A stretch of 64,000 bases of DNA from Bacteriovorax sp. MedPE-SWde. GTDB lineage: Bacteria; Bdellovibrionota; Bacteriovoracia; Bacteriovoracales; Bacteriovoracaceae. The DNA lies in the NCBI GenBank assembly GCA_001874305.1, contig MPCU01000009.1, positions 124,001-188,000 on the forward strand, in the 5' to 3' direction. Positions 27,206 through 35,325 of this stretch are shown here, one piece after another. The notes beneath the pieces are model-generated. The model saw only the letters and a list, made by a program, of their open reading frames with translations, did no database searches and had not been told where the DNA came from. The position numbers and the translations under genes were made by a program. How positions within the stretch are numbered: position 1 is the first letter of the stretch; every line of letters starts with the position of its first letter.

Positions 27206-28002
27206 ATACAGTTGAAGGAATCCTTATTAATAAGTACCCATATCAAGACAAGCACTTGATTGGTCATCTCTTATTGAGAAATGGAATGGTCTTAACTGTG
27301 CTCTTCTTTGGAGGTCAGGGAGGAGGAAAGAAGACTAAGAGTTCTATTCTACAAATAGGCTATCTCTTTAAAGTTGTTCTTTCTCAATCTAAGAAAGTTA
27401 GCTTTGAGATGTTAAATGCTAAAGAGTACTCAGAGAAATGGTTTCATAAGAAACTCGCTTCCCATCCTCGAGCATTTTACTTACTTTGTTTTTATAGTGA
27501 ACTAATCTCTAAGTTCTCTCCGAAGGTATCGGAACATGATGACCTCGATCTTGATGGTGAGGTACATGGGGGATTATTTCGTCTTCTCAGTAATGGAATT
27601 TTTCAACTTGAGAAATCTGTTGTCGAAGAAAGCTACTCACATTACGACTCCTTATTTATATTTTTGGTAAAAGCACTTGTTGAACTTGGAATATTTCCAC
27701 GAACTGAAAACTGCTCAATATCAGGAAGTAAAATAGAGGACTCTTCAAAAATAATTCTTATTCCAAGTAATGGAGGATTTGCTTTTCACTCCATGGTTGA
27801 GGCCGAGGTACAGCGTCTCACAGACGGAGAAACTGGTCAGATAATAAGAAAGGCAATACTAGAGGTTGCAGCAGCTAAGTATGGAGAGATAAGTACCATA
27901 GAAGGACTAAACTCTGATTGCTGTAAAGAGTTACTCGAGTATATTTGTTTCCAGCAAAATATCAATATTCGTGACTTTAAAACAGCATCCATGATTTTCT
28001 AG
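27202..28002 (+). CDS. recO: DNA repair protein RecO-like
   Basis: 266 residues. The N-terminal OB-fold is recognisable in EGILINKYPYQDKHLIGHLL and FFGGQGGGKKTKS; the helical C-terminal domain covers about 90-260. RecO binds SSB and ssDNA and helps load RecA in the RecFOR pathway. The start is TTG at 27202, overlapping the helicase stop (TTGA) and implying translational coupling. The zinc-finger Cys set seen in some RecO proteins is not obvious. Divergent, but the overall layout fits. Confidence 0.75.
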   Translation: MNTVEGILINKYPYQDKHLIGHLLLRNGMVLTVLFFGGQGGGKKTKSSILQIGYLFKVVLSQSKKVSFEMLNAKEYSEKWFHKKLASHPRAFYLLCFYSELISKFSPKVSEHDDLDLDGEVHGGLFRLLSNGIFQLEKSVVEESYSHYDSLFIFLVKALVELGIFPRTENCSISGSKIEDSSKIILIPSNGGFAFHSMVEAEVQRLTDGETGQIIRKAILEVAAAKYGEISTIEGLNSDCCKELLEYICFQQNINIRDFKTASMIF

Positions 28003-28037
28003 CAGCTACTTTCTTTACGACAGAGAAGTCTTTAAGG

Positions 28038-28043
28038 TATGAT
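28038..28043 (+). promoter_or_regulatory. -10-like box directly before the MsbA-like gene
   Basis: TATGAT followed by 6 nt and then the ATG at 28050; no ribosome binding site between. Candidate leaderless start. Confidence 0.3.
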
Positions 28044-28049
28044 GCCACA

Positions 28050-29762
28050 ATGTGGCATTTAATCAGAAACTATTTATATCCTTATATACATCCGTACAGA
28101 CTTAGAGTTGCAGCGGCAATTGTACTTTCATTCTTATTGGCCGGTATCGCGGCAGCACAAGTAAGACTGATTCAACCTATTTTTGATAATGGAATAAACC
28201 CAGAATCTTCTTTTGACGACATTCTAAAACTAGCTGGAATGTTGCTAGCACTGGGACTTCTTAACTTTCCAGCAAGATTCTTTCATTTTTACTGGATCAG
28301 ACATGTTGTTTTAAAAGCAACGTGCTCAATTCAGCAAGATCTCTTTAATAAAATTCAAAAGCTTCCTGTTAGCTACTTTACTCAAAGTAAGCAGGGGAAT
28401 GTTATATCTGCACTTGTTAATGATACTCATATTTTTTCAAGTGGCTTTAGAGCAAGTATCGACCTTATTCGTGAGCCTTTAAAAGCAATGGCGTACCTGG
28501 GAATGGCCTTTTACTATGATTGGCAACTTACTCTAGTTATTTTTGTTGTAGCTCCATTTCTTGCACTTATATTCAATGTCAGTGGAAAGAAAGTTAGAAA
28601 GAATCAAAGTGATGTTCAAAGAGAACAAGCTGAGCTTACACATAATATCTCTGAAGGGATTGGTGCTCAAAAGTTAACTAAGGCATTTAATTTACAAAGC
28701 TATGTTTCTGGAAGATTTAAGAAAGCTCAAGACAAATACTTTGATGCCCAGATGAGAACAACGTTCATCGAAGAGATTGCACACCCTCTTGTTGAGGTTG
28801 TTGGATCGATCGCATTTGTTATCGTTATTATTTTTGCATATCACCGTGTAGTTGAAGCAGGACTTACTAAAGGTACTTTCGTTGGTTTTATAGCAGCTTT
28901 AGCACTCTTTATGGACCCTATGAGAAAGTTCTCTCAGGCCAATGTGAAGTTATCTCAATCGCGTGCAGCAGCGGAGAGAATTTTTAAAATGCTTGATTTT
29001 AAAGATGAGATTGATAATGGAGCTCAAGAAATTGAGACTCTTAAAGATAAGATTGTAATTAAGGACCTTGATTTTTCTTATGGAGATAATCAGGTGCTGA
29101 GAAAGCTATCTCTCGAAATACCCAAGGGAAAGAAGGTTGCTCTTGTAGGTCTCTCTGGCTCCGGAAAATCAACTTTAATTAACTTATTACTAGGCCTTTA
29201 TCCTGTAGCCAAAGGGTCTATCGTTATTGATGGAAAAGACCTTGCTGATATTAAGCTGAAGTCTTTAAGAGATTTATTTGGACTTGTTAGTCAGGATATT
29301 TTTCTCTTTCACGACACTATAAATGAAAACTTGAAACTTGGTAGAGAGTTTGGAGCTAAGAACTTGCAGCATGCTTTAGATGTAGCCTACGCTTCTGAGT
29401 ATATCAATGACCTTCCAGAGAAAGAAGAGACTATTGTTGGTGATAGGGGAGCGAGACTTTCTGGAGGTCAACAACAACGACTTACAATAGCTAGGGCCTT
29501 CCTACAAAACACTGATGTTCTTCTCTTTGATGAGGCGACTTCGGCCCTTGATAATGAGTCTGAAAAAATTGTTCAAAAGGCGCTAGAGTCTATAGCTGGA
29601 GATAAGACTGTTGTCGCTGTTGCTCACAGGCTAACGACCATTCAAAACTATGATCATATTTATGTCTTTAAAGAAGGCCAGGTCATTGAAGACGGAAGCC
29701 ACAGTGCTCTTCTTGCTAAGAATGGAGAGTATAAGAAGCTCTATGAGCTGAGTATGTCATAA
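28050..29762 (+). CDS. ABC exporter, MsbA/lipid A exporter-like
   Basis: 570 residues: six-helix membrane domain at about 1-310 and ATPase domain at about 335-570. Walker A LVGLSGSGKST, Q-loop LVSQDIFLFHD, signature LSGGQQQRLTIARA, Walker B VLLFDEATSALD and the H-loop VAVAHRLTT are all intact. The half-transporter fusion and SxxSS-free loops resemble MsbA, which flips lipid A-core across the inner membrane. Other lipid or peptide exporters are possible. TATGAT lies 6 nt before the ATG and there is no Shine-Dalgarno sequence. Confidence 0.88.
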   Translation: MWHLIRNYLYPYIHPYRLRVAAAIVLSFLLAGIAAAQVRLIQPIFDNGINPESSFDDILKLAGMLLALGLLNFPARFFHFYWIRHVVLKATCSIQQDLFNKIQKLPVSYFTQSKQGNVISALVNDTHIFSSGFRASIDLIREPLKAMAYLGMAFYYDWQLTLVIFVVAPFLALIFNVSGKKVRKNQSDVQREQAELTHNISEGIGAQKLTKAFNLQSYVSGRFKKAQDKYFDAQMRTTFIEEIAHPLVEVVGSIAFVIVIIFAYHRVVEAGLTKGTFVGFIAALALFMDPMRKFSQANVKLSQSRAAAERIFKMLDFKDEIDNGAQEIETLKDKIVIKDLDFSYGDNQVLRKLSLEIPKGKKVALVGLSGSGKSTLINLLLGLYPVAKGSIVIDGKDLADIKLKSLRDLFGLVSQDIFLFHDTINENLKLGREFGAKNLQHALDVAYASEYINDLPEKEETIVGDRGARLSGGQQQRLTIARAFLQNTDVLLFDEATSALDNESEKIVQKALESIAGDKTVVAVAHRLTTIQNYDHIYVFKEGQVIEDGSHSALLAKNGEYKKLYELSMS

Positions 29763-29811
29763 GCTAAGTATTTGAAATAATTTATTAGAGCAATCTTTTA
29801 AATATTAATTA

Positions 29812-29840
29812 TTGTTAAGCTGGTTTCTAGACTTCATAAT
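29812..29840 (+). promoter_or_regulatory. Sigma-70-type promoter of the PilZ gene
   Basis: TTGTTA (29812-29817) and CATAAT (29835-29840) are exactly 17 bp apart. A start near 29847 leaves a leader of about 9 nt without a Shine-Dalgarno sequence before the ATG at 29856. Confidence 0.48.
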
Positions 29841-29855
29841 ATCCTTTACAGTATT

Positions 29856-30533
29856 ATGATACATAAATTTCGCGACGCAAGATATATTGAAATACCATCT
29901 TTTTTGAATTCTCTAATGAATGAAGAAAAGAATATTACTCTTTGGCAAGTGCTGGAGAGTGGTAAGAGAGTTGTTCGAAGTGTGAAGGTTATCCATTTAA
30001 ATCTTCAAAAGCGATTCTTCGTATGCCGGTTAAATGATCTTAAAACACCTTATATTCCAGAATTTGATAAGCCATTCTATGTTGCAAATGTTGAAGACCA
30101 GGACTTCTGCTTTAAGTGTGAGCTTTCTGGTACAAAGAATGGAAAAATAAAACTGAAAATACCTATAACTGCTCAACTAGTAGAGCACAGACAAAAGCCA
30201 AGACTTGAGGTGAAGTATAGCTCTAATAAACGCTGTCGAGTTGCTGTAAATGCCTATCTCGACCTTGTAAATGAAGAAGAGTATCGTATTGTAGATATTT
30301 CCAGAGATGGACTAGGACTCGTTTTAAATGCTGGTCAGCTGACTAGAATTAAAGAAGGGGCCACTGTTCGATTACTTGATGTCGATGGTGTGGGTAACAG
30401 AAAACTAGAAGGACTTGTTAAATATATCAGAAAGCAGAAGGTTAAGGAGAAGGGATCTCCTGTTAATCTCTTTCGCTGCGGTATTAAATTTGACGGTGAG
30501 ATTAAAAGCTTTCTCTTTGATTCATTCAATTAA
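29856..30533 (+). CDS. PilZ-domain protein (probable c-di-GMP receptor)
   Basis: 225 residues. The C-terminal PilZ domain (about 108-225) has both c-di-GMP-binding motifs: RxxxR as HRQKPR and D/NxSxxG as VDISRDGLGL. The N-terminal 105 residues form a YcgR-like or unknown beta-rich domain (MIHKFRDARYIEIPSFLNSL). It likely changes motility or surface behaviour in response to c-di-GMP. It is a single-gene unit ended by a bidirectional terminator. The partner is unknown. Confidence 0.9.
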   Translation: MIHKFRDARYIEIPSFLNSLMNEEKNITLWQVLESGKRVVRSVKVIHLNLQKRFFVCRLNDLKTPYIPEFDKPFYVANVEDQDFCFKCELSGTKNGKIKLKIPITAQLVEHRQKPRLEVKYSSNKRCRVAVNAYLDLVNEEEYRIVDISRDGLGLVLNAGQLTRIKEGATVRLLDVDGVGNRKLEGLVKYIRKQKVKEKGSPVNLFRCGIKFDGEIKSFLFDSFN

Positions 30534-30539
30534 CTTCAA

Positions 30540-30576
30540 AAAAAAGCCCCTCAGTGAGGGGCCCTTTTATATCTTT
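30540..30576 (+). terminator. Bidirectional terminator between the PilZ gene and the repeat-protein gene
   Basis: GCCCCTC (30546-30552) and GAGGGGC (30556-30562) form a GC-rich stem with a very short loop. An A-run lies on the left and a T-rich run on the right, so it can serve both convergent genes. Confidence 0.85.
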
Positions 30577-30578
30577 TT

Positions 30579-33500
30579 TTACTTTTTACAAGATGCTGTT
30601 TTCGCGAACATGAATTGTTTTTCAAGTCTTTGAATTTTCTCTCCAGTAATAGTGTAGTTAAGAGTTAGTCCACAAGACTTTGCTTCATCATAAACACGTT
30701 TGAAAACATATTTGTTTTTGAAAGCAACTCTTCCGAAGTCTGCGTAAGCTTTAACAAACTTCTTGTTATTCTTACCGTAGAACTTCTTCATTTCATTAAC
30801 TCTTTTAAACATTTTAGAAAGGTCAGCTTTTACATCAGCATTCTTCTCTCTAATACATCTCTTACTCTTCTTACAGTCATACTTTACTTGTGCCATAAGG
30901 TCGTACTTGAAGTCATTTACATTTAACTCCATTAAGTGCTCTGTGTAGGCCTTAGAGAAGTTAATCTTCATATCAATCTTAGTGTATTTAAGCTTTCCTT
31001 TTGTTTGAGGAACGATAACTGGTAGTTCTTCATAAAGGTAAGTCTTGTTAACAAGTCTTCTAACTGCTCTTTTAAGTTTCTTAGCTGTTCCGTTGTTCGT
31101 TTCGTAAGACCATACAAATGTTCCTTTTGTATCGTAGAACTTCTTGTCATCAAGAGTTGTCTCAGTAACACCAGCATAGAATGCTTTGATTGCATTTCTT
31201 TCTTTAGATCCTAAGTTAGAGCTTGTTCCACTTGAGTAGATACCATACTCACTCTTAATTTCTGCACCTGTTGCATGAACAGTTGTATTTGAAAGTTCGT
31301 AAAACTTACCAGTGTTATAATTCCATGATGCTAATTGAACAAATGGAGTTGAAAGACCTAAGTTAAATGCGCTTCCCGAAAGAGATGATGTTGAAGAAGT
31401 AACTTCTTCTACTCTTGGGTCTACAAGGTTAACCATATCTTGAACTAGAGTTAAGTTACCTTTAAGTACATCTTCATATACTTTGGCCATTTCATCATCA
31501 GAAAGATCCATTACATAAGAGAATGCAGTTCCTTCTTTTTTGATTTTAGAAACACCTGCACCTGTGAAGAATGCTCCAGTTGAAAGTGACATAGACTTAA
31601 GCTTAGATCTTGTAACTTCAACATATACTCTTGAATCATCAATTTTTTGAACAAATGTTTGGTACGTACCTTGAGATACTGCAGCAGTACTTACTGGGAT
31701 AAGATCATACATACCACCTAGGCTGAACATGATTCCACCTTGAGTTTCGTAAGTAACACTATCTCCCATTTTCCATGAAGCAAGATCAGTTGCTTTGTAT
31801 GGAATCTTCATAGACTTTTCAGTCTTAGTAATTCCTTCTTTTCCAAAAGCAATCTTCTTAAATAGAACCGAAGAACCTTTTGTTGGAGCAAGACCAATAC
31901 CGTAGAAAGTATTAGCTAACTCACCATATCTATCACCAGCGTTAGGGTAGTTCCAGTTTCCTGAAACACCAAGTCCTAGAGTATAGTTTCTTTTCTTAGT
32001 AACCATGAATGCACCAGCATTATCTACATAAGAAAGAGTGTTAGATGGGTAAAGAGCTGATTCTAGAATCTCAACAGATTGAGAAGAGAATAGGTTAGTG
32101 AAGAAAAGTGGCTTAACACCAAATTTTGCAATTAACTCATCTTCATTGTTGTCACCAACATGGTTGTTACCAATGTTGTTATTTCCACGGTTGTTGTTAC
32201 CGTTGTTATCATCACCAGAGTTGTCGTTACCAGCATTTCTGTCACCGATATTTCTATCACCTACGTTATCGTCACCAAGGTTAGCATTACCAGTATTTCT
32301 GTTACCAGTATTATAATCACCGTTGTTGTCGTTACCTAGGTTAGCATCACCAGTGTTTCTTCTTCCGTAGTTGTAGTTACCGATGTTTCTATTTCCATCA
32401 TTGAAGTGACCTTGGTTTCTGTTTCCAATGTTTCCGTTACCAATATTTCTGTTACCGTCATTTCCAGAACCAGTGTTTCTGTTTCCTACGTTGAAGTCAC
32501 CTTCGTTTCTATTACCTTGGTTACCAGTTCCAACGTTAGCGTTACCAACATTTCCGTTACCTTGATTTCTATTTCCTAGGTTGTGGTCACCTGTGTTTCT
32601 GTTACCGTTGTTGAAGTCACCAGTGTTAGCATTCCCAATATTTGCAAAACCTGTGTTTCTATCACCTACGTTAGCATTACCGTTGTTCCCATTTCCATTA
32701 TTATGGTCACCTGTATTTCTGTGACCATAGTTTAGGTCACCAGTGTTTCCATTACCATTGTTATAATCACCAGTGTTTCTATCACCTAGGTTGTAGTCAC
32801 CTTCATTATTGTTTCCACGGTTGCTATCACCAGTGTTTCCATTTCCGTAGTTGAATCCACCATCGTTTCTGTTTCCAATATTTGCAAAACCGTCATTACC
32901 GTTACCACGGTTAAATGCACCATTGTTGTTATTTCCACTGTTGGCAAAACCATCATTGTTATTACCATTGTTGAAAGTACCAGTGTTTCCATTTCCTGTG
33001 TTACGGTAACCATCATTTCTATTACCGTTATTGTAGTTACCAGTGTTGTTGTTTCCTAGGTTTGCATTTCCATCGTTACCATTACCAACGTTTCCATCAC
33101 CTGTGTTTCTTGAACCTAGGTTATGTTCACCGTCGTTGTTGTTTCCGATATTATAAGCACCATCGTTTCCATTTCCAACATTGTGGTGTCCAATATTTCT
33201 GTTCCCAGTGTTATGGTCACCTTCGTTTCTATTTCCATGGTTGTTGTTACCAAGGTTAGCGTTACCAATATTGCTATTACCTTCGTTTCTATGACCTAGG
33301 TTATTGTCTCCAGTATTTCTGTGACCTACGTTACCGGCACCGTCGTTTCTGTTACCAATGTTGTGTGTACCAGTATTTCCGTTTCCAATATTAATTTCAC
33401 CTTCGTTGTTATTACCAACTCCACCAAAACCAACATTATTATTTCCAAAGTTGTCTGTACCGTCGTTATTATTTCCAGTATTTCCCCAACCAGTGTTACC

Positions 33501-34928
33501 GTTTCCAGAGTTGTTGTTACCAGTGTTTCCATTTCCAGAGTTGTAGTCACCAGTGTTTCCATGACCTGAGTTATGGTCACCAGTATTTCCATTACCTGAG
33601 TTATGGTTAGAACCTTCATTGAAGTGAGGAGGTCCAAAACGTGGTCCATTAAATGGTCCGTCTTGTGCTACAGCACCAACGTTTCCACTACCTGAGTTGT
33701 AAGAACCTACGTTATTACTTCCAGAGTTATGATTTGATTGTGCGAATGGCCCACCACCGTTGTTATCTCCTGAGTTATTACTTGAGAATGTATTCCCATC
33801 ACCAGAGTTGTTAGAACCAAAAGCGTTTCCGTTTCCAGCACTACCAGAACCAAAAGCATTGTTGTCACCAGAAAAGTTATTTCCAAGGAAGCTTCCTGAA
33901 CCGGTATTTCCATTACTGTCTGCACCGTTGTTATTAGTGCTGTGACCATTTCCTACGTTGTTATTTCCAGAGTTTCTGTTTCCATTATTGTAATCACCAG
34001 TGTTTCTATTTCCACTGTTGTGATCACCACGGTTTACGTCACCGTTGTTATAGCTACCTCTGTTTCTGTTACCGTTGTTATAGTCACCAGAGTTTCTATT
34101 TCCGTTGTTGTTATCACCAGAGTTTACGCTACCATTGTTGTTGTTACCTCTGTTTCTGTTTCCGTTATTGTTGTCACCACGGTTTCTATTCCCGTTGTTA
34201 TTATCGCCACTGTTTCTGTCGCCTTGATTATAATCACCTCGGTTGCTATCACCTTGGTTGAAGTCACCTCTGTTGTTGTCACCTTGGTTGTGGTGACCTG
34301 AGTTACCATCACCATTGTTAAAAGCGCCTGAGTTATTATCACCGTGGTTAGCAAAACCAGTGTTATTGCTACCGTGATTATAATCGTCAGAGTTGTTACT
34401 TCCGTTATTATAGTTTGCTGAGTTGTTATCACCTAAGTTTGAATGACCTGTGTTTCCAGATCCAAGGTTCATATCTCCAGCTTGTCTGTCATAAAAATCA
34501 CGATTGTTAGCATTGTCACTAACTGTGTTGCTATTCATACCAGCTTGAGCACTAGTTCTCGCTAGGGATGGACCTGGACCGTCTTGGCCATCGCCAATTT
34601 GTCCTTCATAAATAACTTCATTAGGCTTGTGTGTGTTTACGTTTTGGAATTCACCGTAAGAGTTTCTTTGGTTAGTATTTCCAGTTGCTCCTGAGTTACC
34701 ATTCTGAGTATTTGAACCAGTGTTGTGTCCAAGGTCACTAGAAAGAATCCCTGTGTTCATGAAAGTGTTATTAGAATTTGCTTCAATAAAATTTAGTGAA
34801 ACACAGTTTCCTTGTGTAGATACAAGTCCTGTTACTGGGTCTAGTGATCTTCTACAAGGTACATCTTCAACAGTTGCCCAAGTAGAAAAAGAGACCATCG
34901 CAAGTAATGCGATATGTAAGTTTCTCAT
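30579..34928 (-). CDS. Giant secreted Asn/Gly pentapeptide-repeat (NxGxx) protein with unique C-terminal domain
   Basis: 1449 residues. The signal peptide (RNLHIALLAMVSFSTWA) is clear and AAGGAGAG precedes the ATG. Residues 1-150 are a non-repetitive to loosely repetitive lead. Residues about 150-928 are nearly continuous pentapeptides NxGxx, often paired in decapeptides such as GDYNNGNRNR. Degenerate patches at about 325-445 contain Pro/Phe. Residues about 930-1449 are a non-repetitive domain with few Cys and several Tyr/Lys-rich stretches (LYPSNTLSYVDNAGAFM). The repeat resembles the Pentapeptide_2 / MPTR motif of mycobacterial PPE proteins, probably a stacked solenoid. It is likely exported to the periplasm or surface. 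Function unknown; adhesion or structural roles are guesses. Confidence 0.9.
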   Translation of the reverse strand: MRNLHIALLAMVSFSTWATVEDVPCRRSLDPVTGLVSTQGNCVSLNFIEANSNNTFMNTGILSSDLGHNTGSNTQNGNSGATGNTNQRNSYGEFQNVNTHKPNEVIYEGQIGDGQDGPGPSLARTSAQAGMNSNTVSDNANNRDFYDRQAGDMNLGSGNTGHSNLGDNNSANYNNGSNNSDDYNHGSNNTGFANHGDNNSGAFNNGDGNSGHHNQGDNNRGDFNQGDSNRGDYNQGDRNSGDNNNGNRNRGDNNNGNRNRGNNNNGSVNSGDNNNGNRNSGDYNNGNRNRGSYNNGDVNRGDHNSGNRNTGDYNNGNRNSGNNNVGNGHSTNNNGADSNGNTGSGSFLGNNFSGDNNAFGSGSAGNGNAFGSNNSGDGNTFSSNNSGDNNGGGPFAQSNHNSGSNNVGSYNSGSGNVGAVAQDGPFNGPRFGPPHFNEGSNHNSGNGNTGDHNSGHGNTGDYNSGNGNTGNNNSGNGNTGWGNTGNNNDGTDNFGNNNVGFGGVGNNNEGEINIGNGNTGTHNIGNRNDGAGNVGHRNTGDNNLGHRNEGNSNIGNANLGNNNHGNRNEGDHNTGNRNIGHHNVGNGNDGAYNIGNNNDGEHNLGSRNTGDGNVGNGNDGNANLGNNNTGNYNNGNRNDGYRNTGNGNTGTFNNGNNNDGFANSGNNNNGAFNRGNGNDGFANIGNRNDGGFNYGNGNTGDSNRGNNNEGDYNLGDRNTGDYNNGNGNTGDLNYGHRNTGDHNNGNGNNGNANVGDRNTGFANIGNANTGDFNNGNRNTGDHNLGNRNQGNGNVGNANVGTGNQGNRNEGDFNVGNRNTGSGNDGNRNIGNGNIGNRNQGHFNDGNRNIGNYNYGRRNTGDANLGNDNNGDYNTGNRNTGNANLGDDNVGDRNIGDRNAGNDNSGDDNNGNNNRGNNNIGNNHVGDNNEDELIAKFGVKPLFFTNLFSSQSVEILESALYPSNTLSYVDNAGAFMVTKKRNYTLGLGVSGNWNYPNAGDRYGELANTFYGIGLAPTKGSSVLFKKIAFGKEGITKTEKSMKIPYKATDLASWKMGDSVTYETQGGIMFSLGGMYDLIPVSTAAVSQGTYQTFVQKIDDSRVYVEVTRSKLKSMSLSTGAFFTGAGVSKIKKEGTAFSYVMDLSDDEMAKVYEDVLKGNLTLVQDMVNLVDPRVEEVTSSTSSLSGSAFNLGLSTPFVQLASWNYNTGKFYELSNTTVHATGAEIKSEYGIYSSGTSSNLGSKERNAIKAFYAGVTETTLDDKKFYDTKGTFVWSYETNNGTAKKLKRAVRRLVNKTYLYEELPVIVPQTKGKLKYTKIDMKINFSKAYTEHLMELNVNDFKYDLMAQVKYDCKKSKRCIREKNADVKADLSKMFKRVNEMKKFYGKNNKKFVKAYADFGRVAFKNKYVFKRVYDEAKSCGLTLNYTITGEKIQRLEKQFMFAKTASCKK
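32145..34480 (-). repeat. About 150 tandem 15-bp units encoding NxGxx
   Basis: The unit is 15 bp with a 30-bp higher order (GDxNxGNxNx). On the plus strand it reads as T/C-rich blocks such as CCAGTGTTTCTGTTACC. Codons vary synonymously between units, so the array is old rather than freshly amplified. Degenerate section at about 33600-33960. Confidence 0.92.
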
Positions 34929-34963
34929 TCTCTCTCTCCTTAAAATGAATTTAATTTTGATGC

Positions 34964-34992
34964 TTTATATATGAGGAGACTTTGAATATCAA
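34964..34992 (-). promoter_or_regulatory. Sigma-70-type promoter of the NxGxx-repeat gene
   Basis: On the minus strand TTGATA (34992-34987) and TATAAA (34969-34964) are 17 bp apart, giving a leader of about 30 nt with a strong AAGGAGAG ribosome binding site. Confidence 0.5.
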
Positions 34993-35069
34993 TAAAATTG
35001 ATGAGATTACTCGGTTATTTACGATAGAAAAGTGCGTGATAGTTTTTCACGCTATTTAAGTGATTGTTT

Positions 35070-35312
35070 TCACGTTTTTATAAGCAAGTTCTTTTCTTTG
35101 CGGCTTAGTTTCTTTACCTGGGCCTCTCGTTTGGAGGCTTCGCTTCGGTTTTCATATTCTTCGGTATAAACGACTTTCTTGGGGGGATTGGCCTTGAGAA
35201 ATTTGGCACCTTTTGGCTCACAAAGGTGCTCTTGAAATCTTCGCTCCACATCAGTTGTTATTCCTGTGTAGAGCTTATTGTTTTCTGTTTCGATGATATA
35301 TAAAAACCACAT
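35070..35312 (-). CDS. GIY-YIG nuclease-domain protein (YhbQ/UPF0213-like)
   Basis: 80 residues, a lone GIY-YIG domain: FLYIIETENNKLYTGITTDV holds the YxI...YTG motif, ERRFQEHL gives the Arg, and EYENRSEASKREAQVKKLSR contains the catalytic Glu region. E. coli YhbQ is of this type. These small proteins may act in DNA repair or phage defence, but the cellular role is uncertain. It lies 13 bp downstream of the U32 gene on the same strand. Confidence 0.92.
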   Translation of the reverse strand: MWFLYIIETENNKLYTGITTDVERRFQEHLCEPKGAKFLKANPPKKVVYTEEYENRSEASKREAQVKKLSRKEKNLLIKT

Positions 35313-35325
35313 TCAATGATTGTAG

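Noticed and set aside
33942-34301. Open frames on the plus strand and other minus frames inside the NxGxx array (also 33326-33649, 33707-33949, 34124-34432, 32786-33016, 33062-33259)
   Set aside because: A 15-bp repeat unit without stops in one frame leaves several other frames open. The products are Thr/Val/Ile-rich shadows without ribosome binding sites or signal for function.
32145-34480. Repeat array considered as CRISPR
   Set aside because: 15-bp units are contiguous, in frame and without unique spacers of constant length; no cas genes are present.
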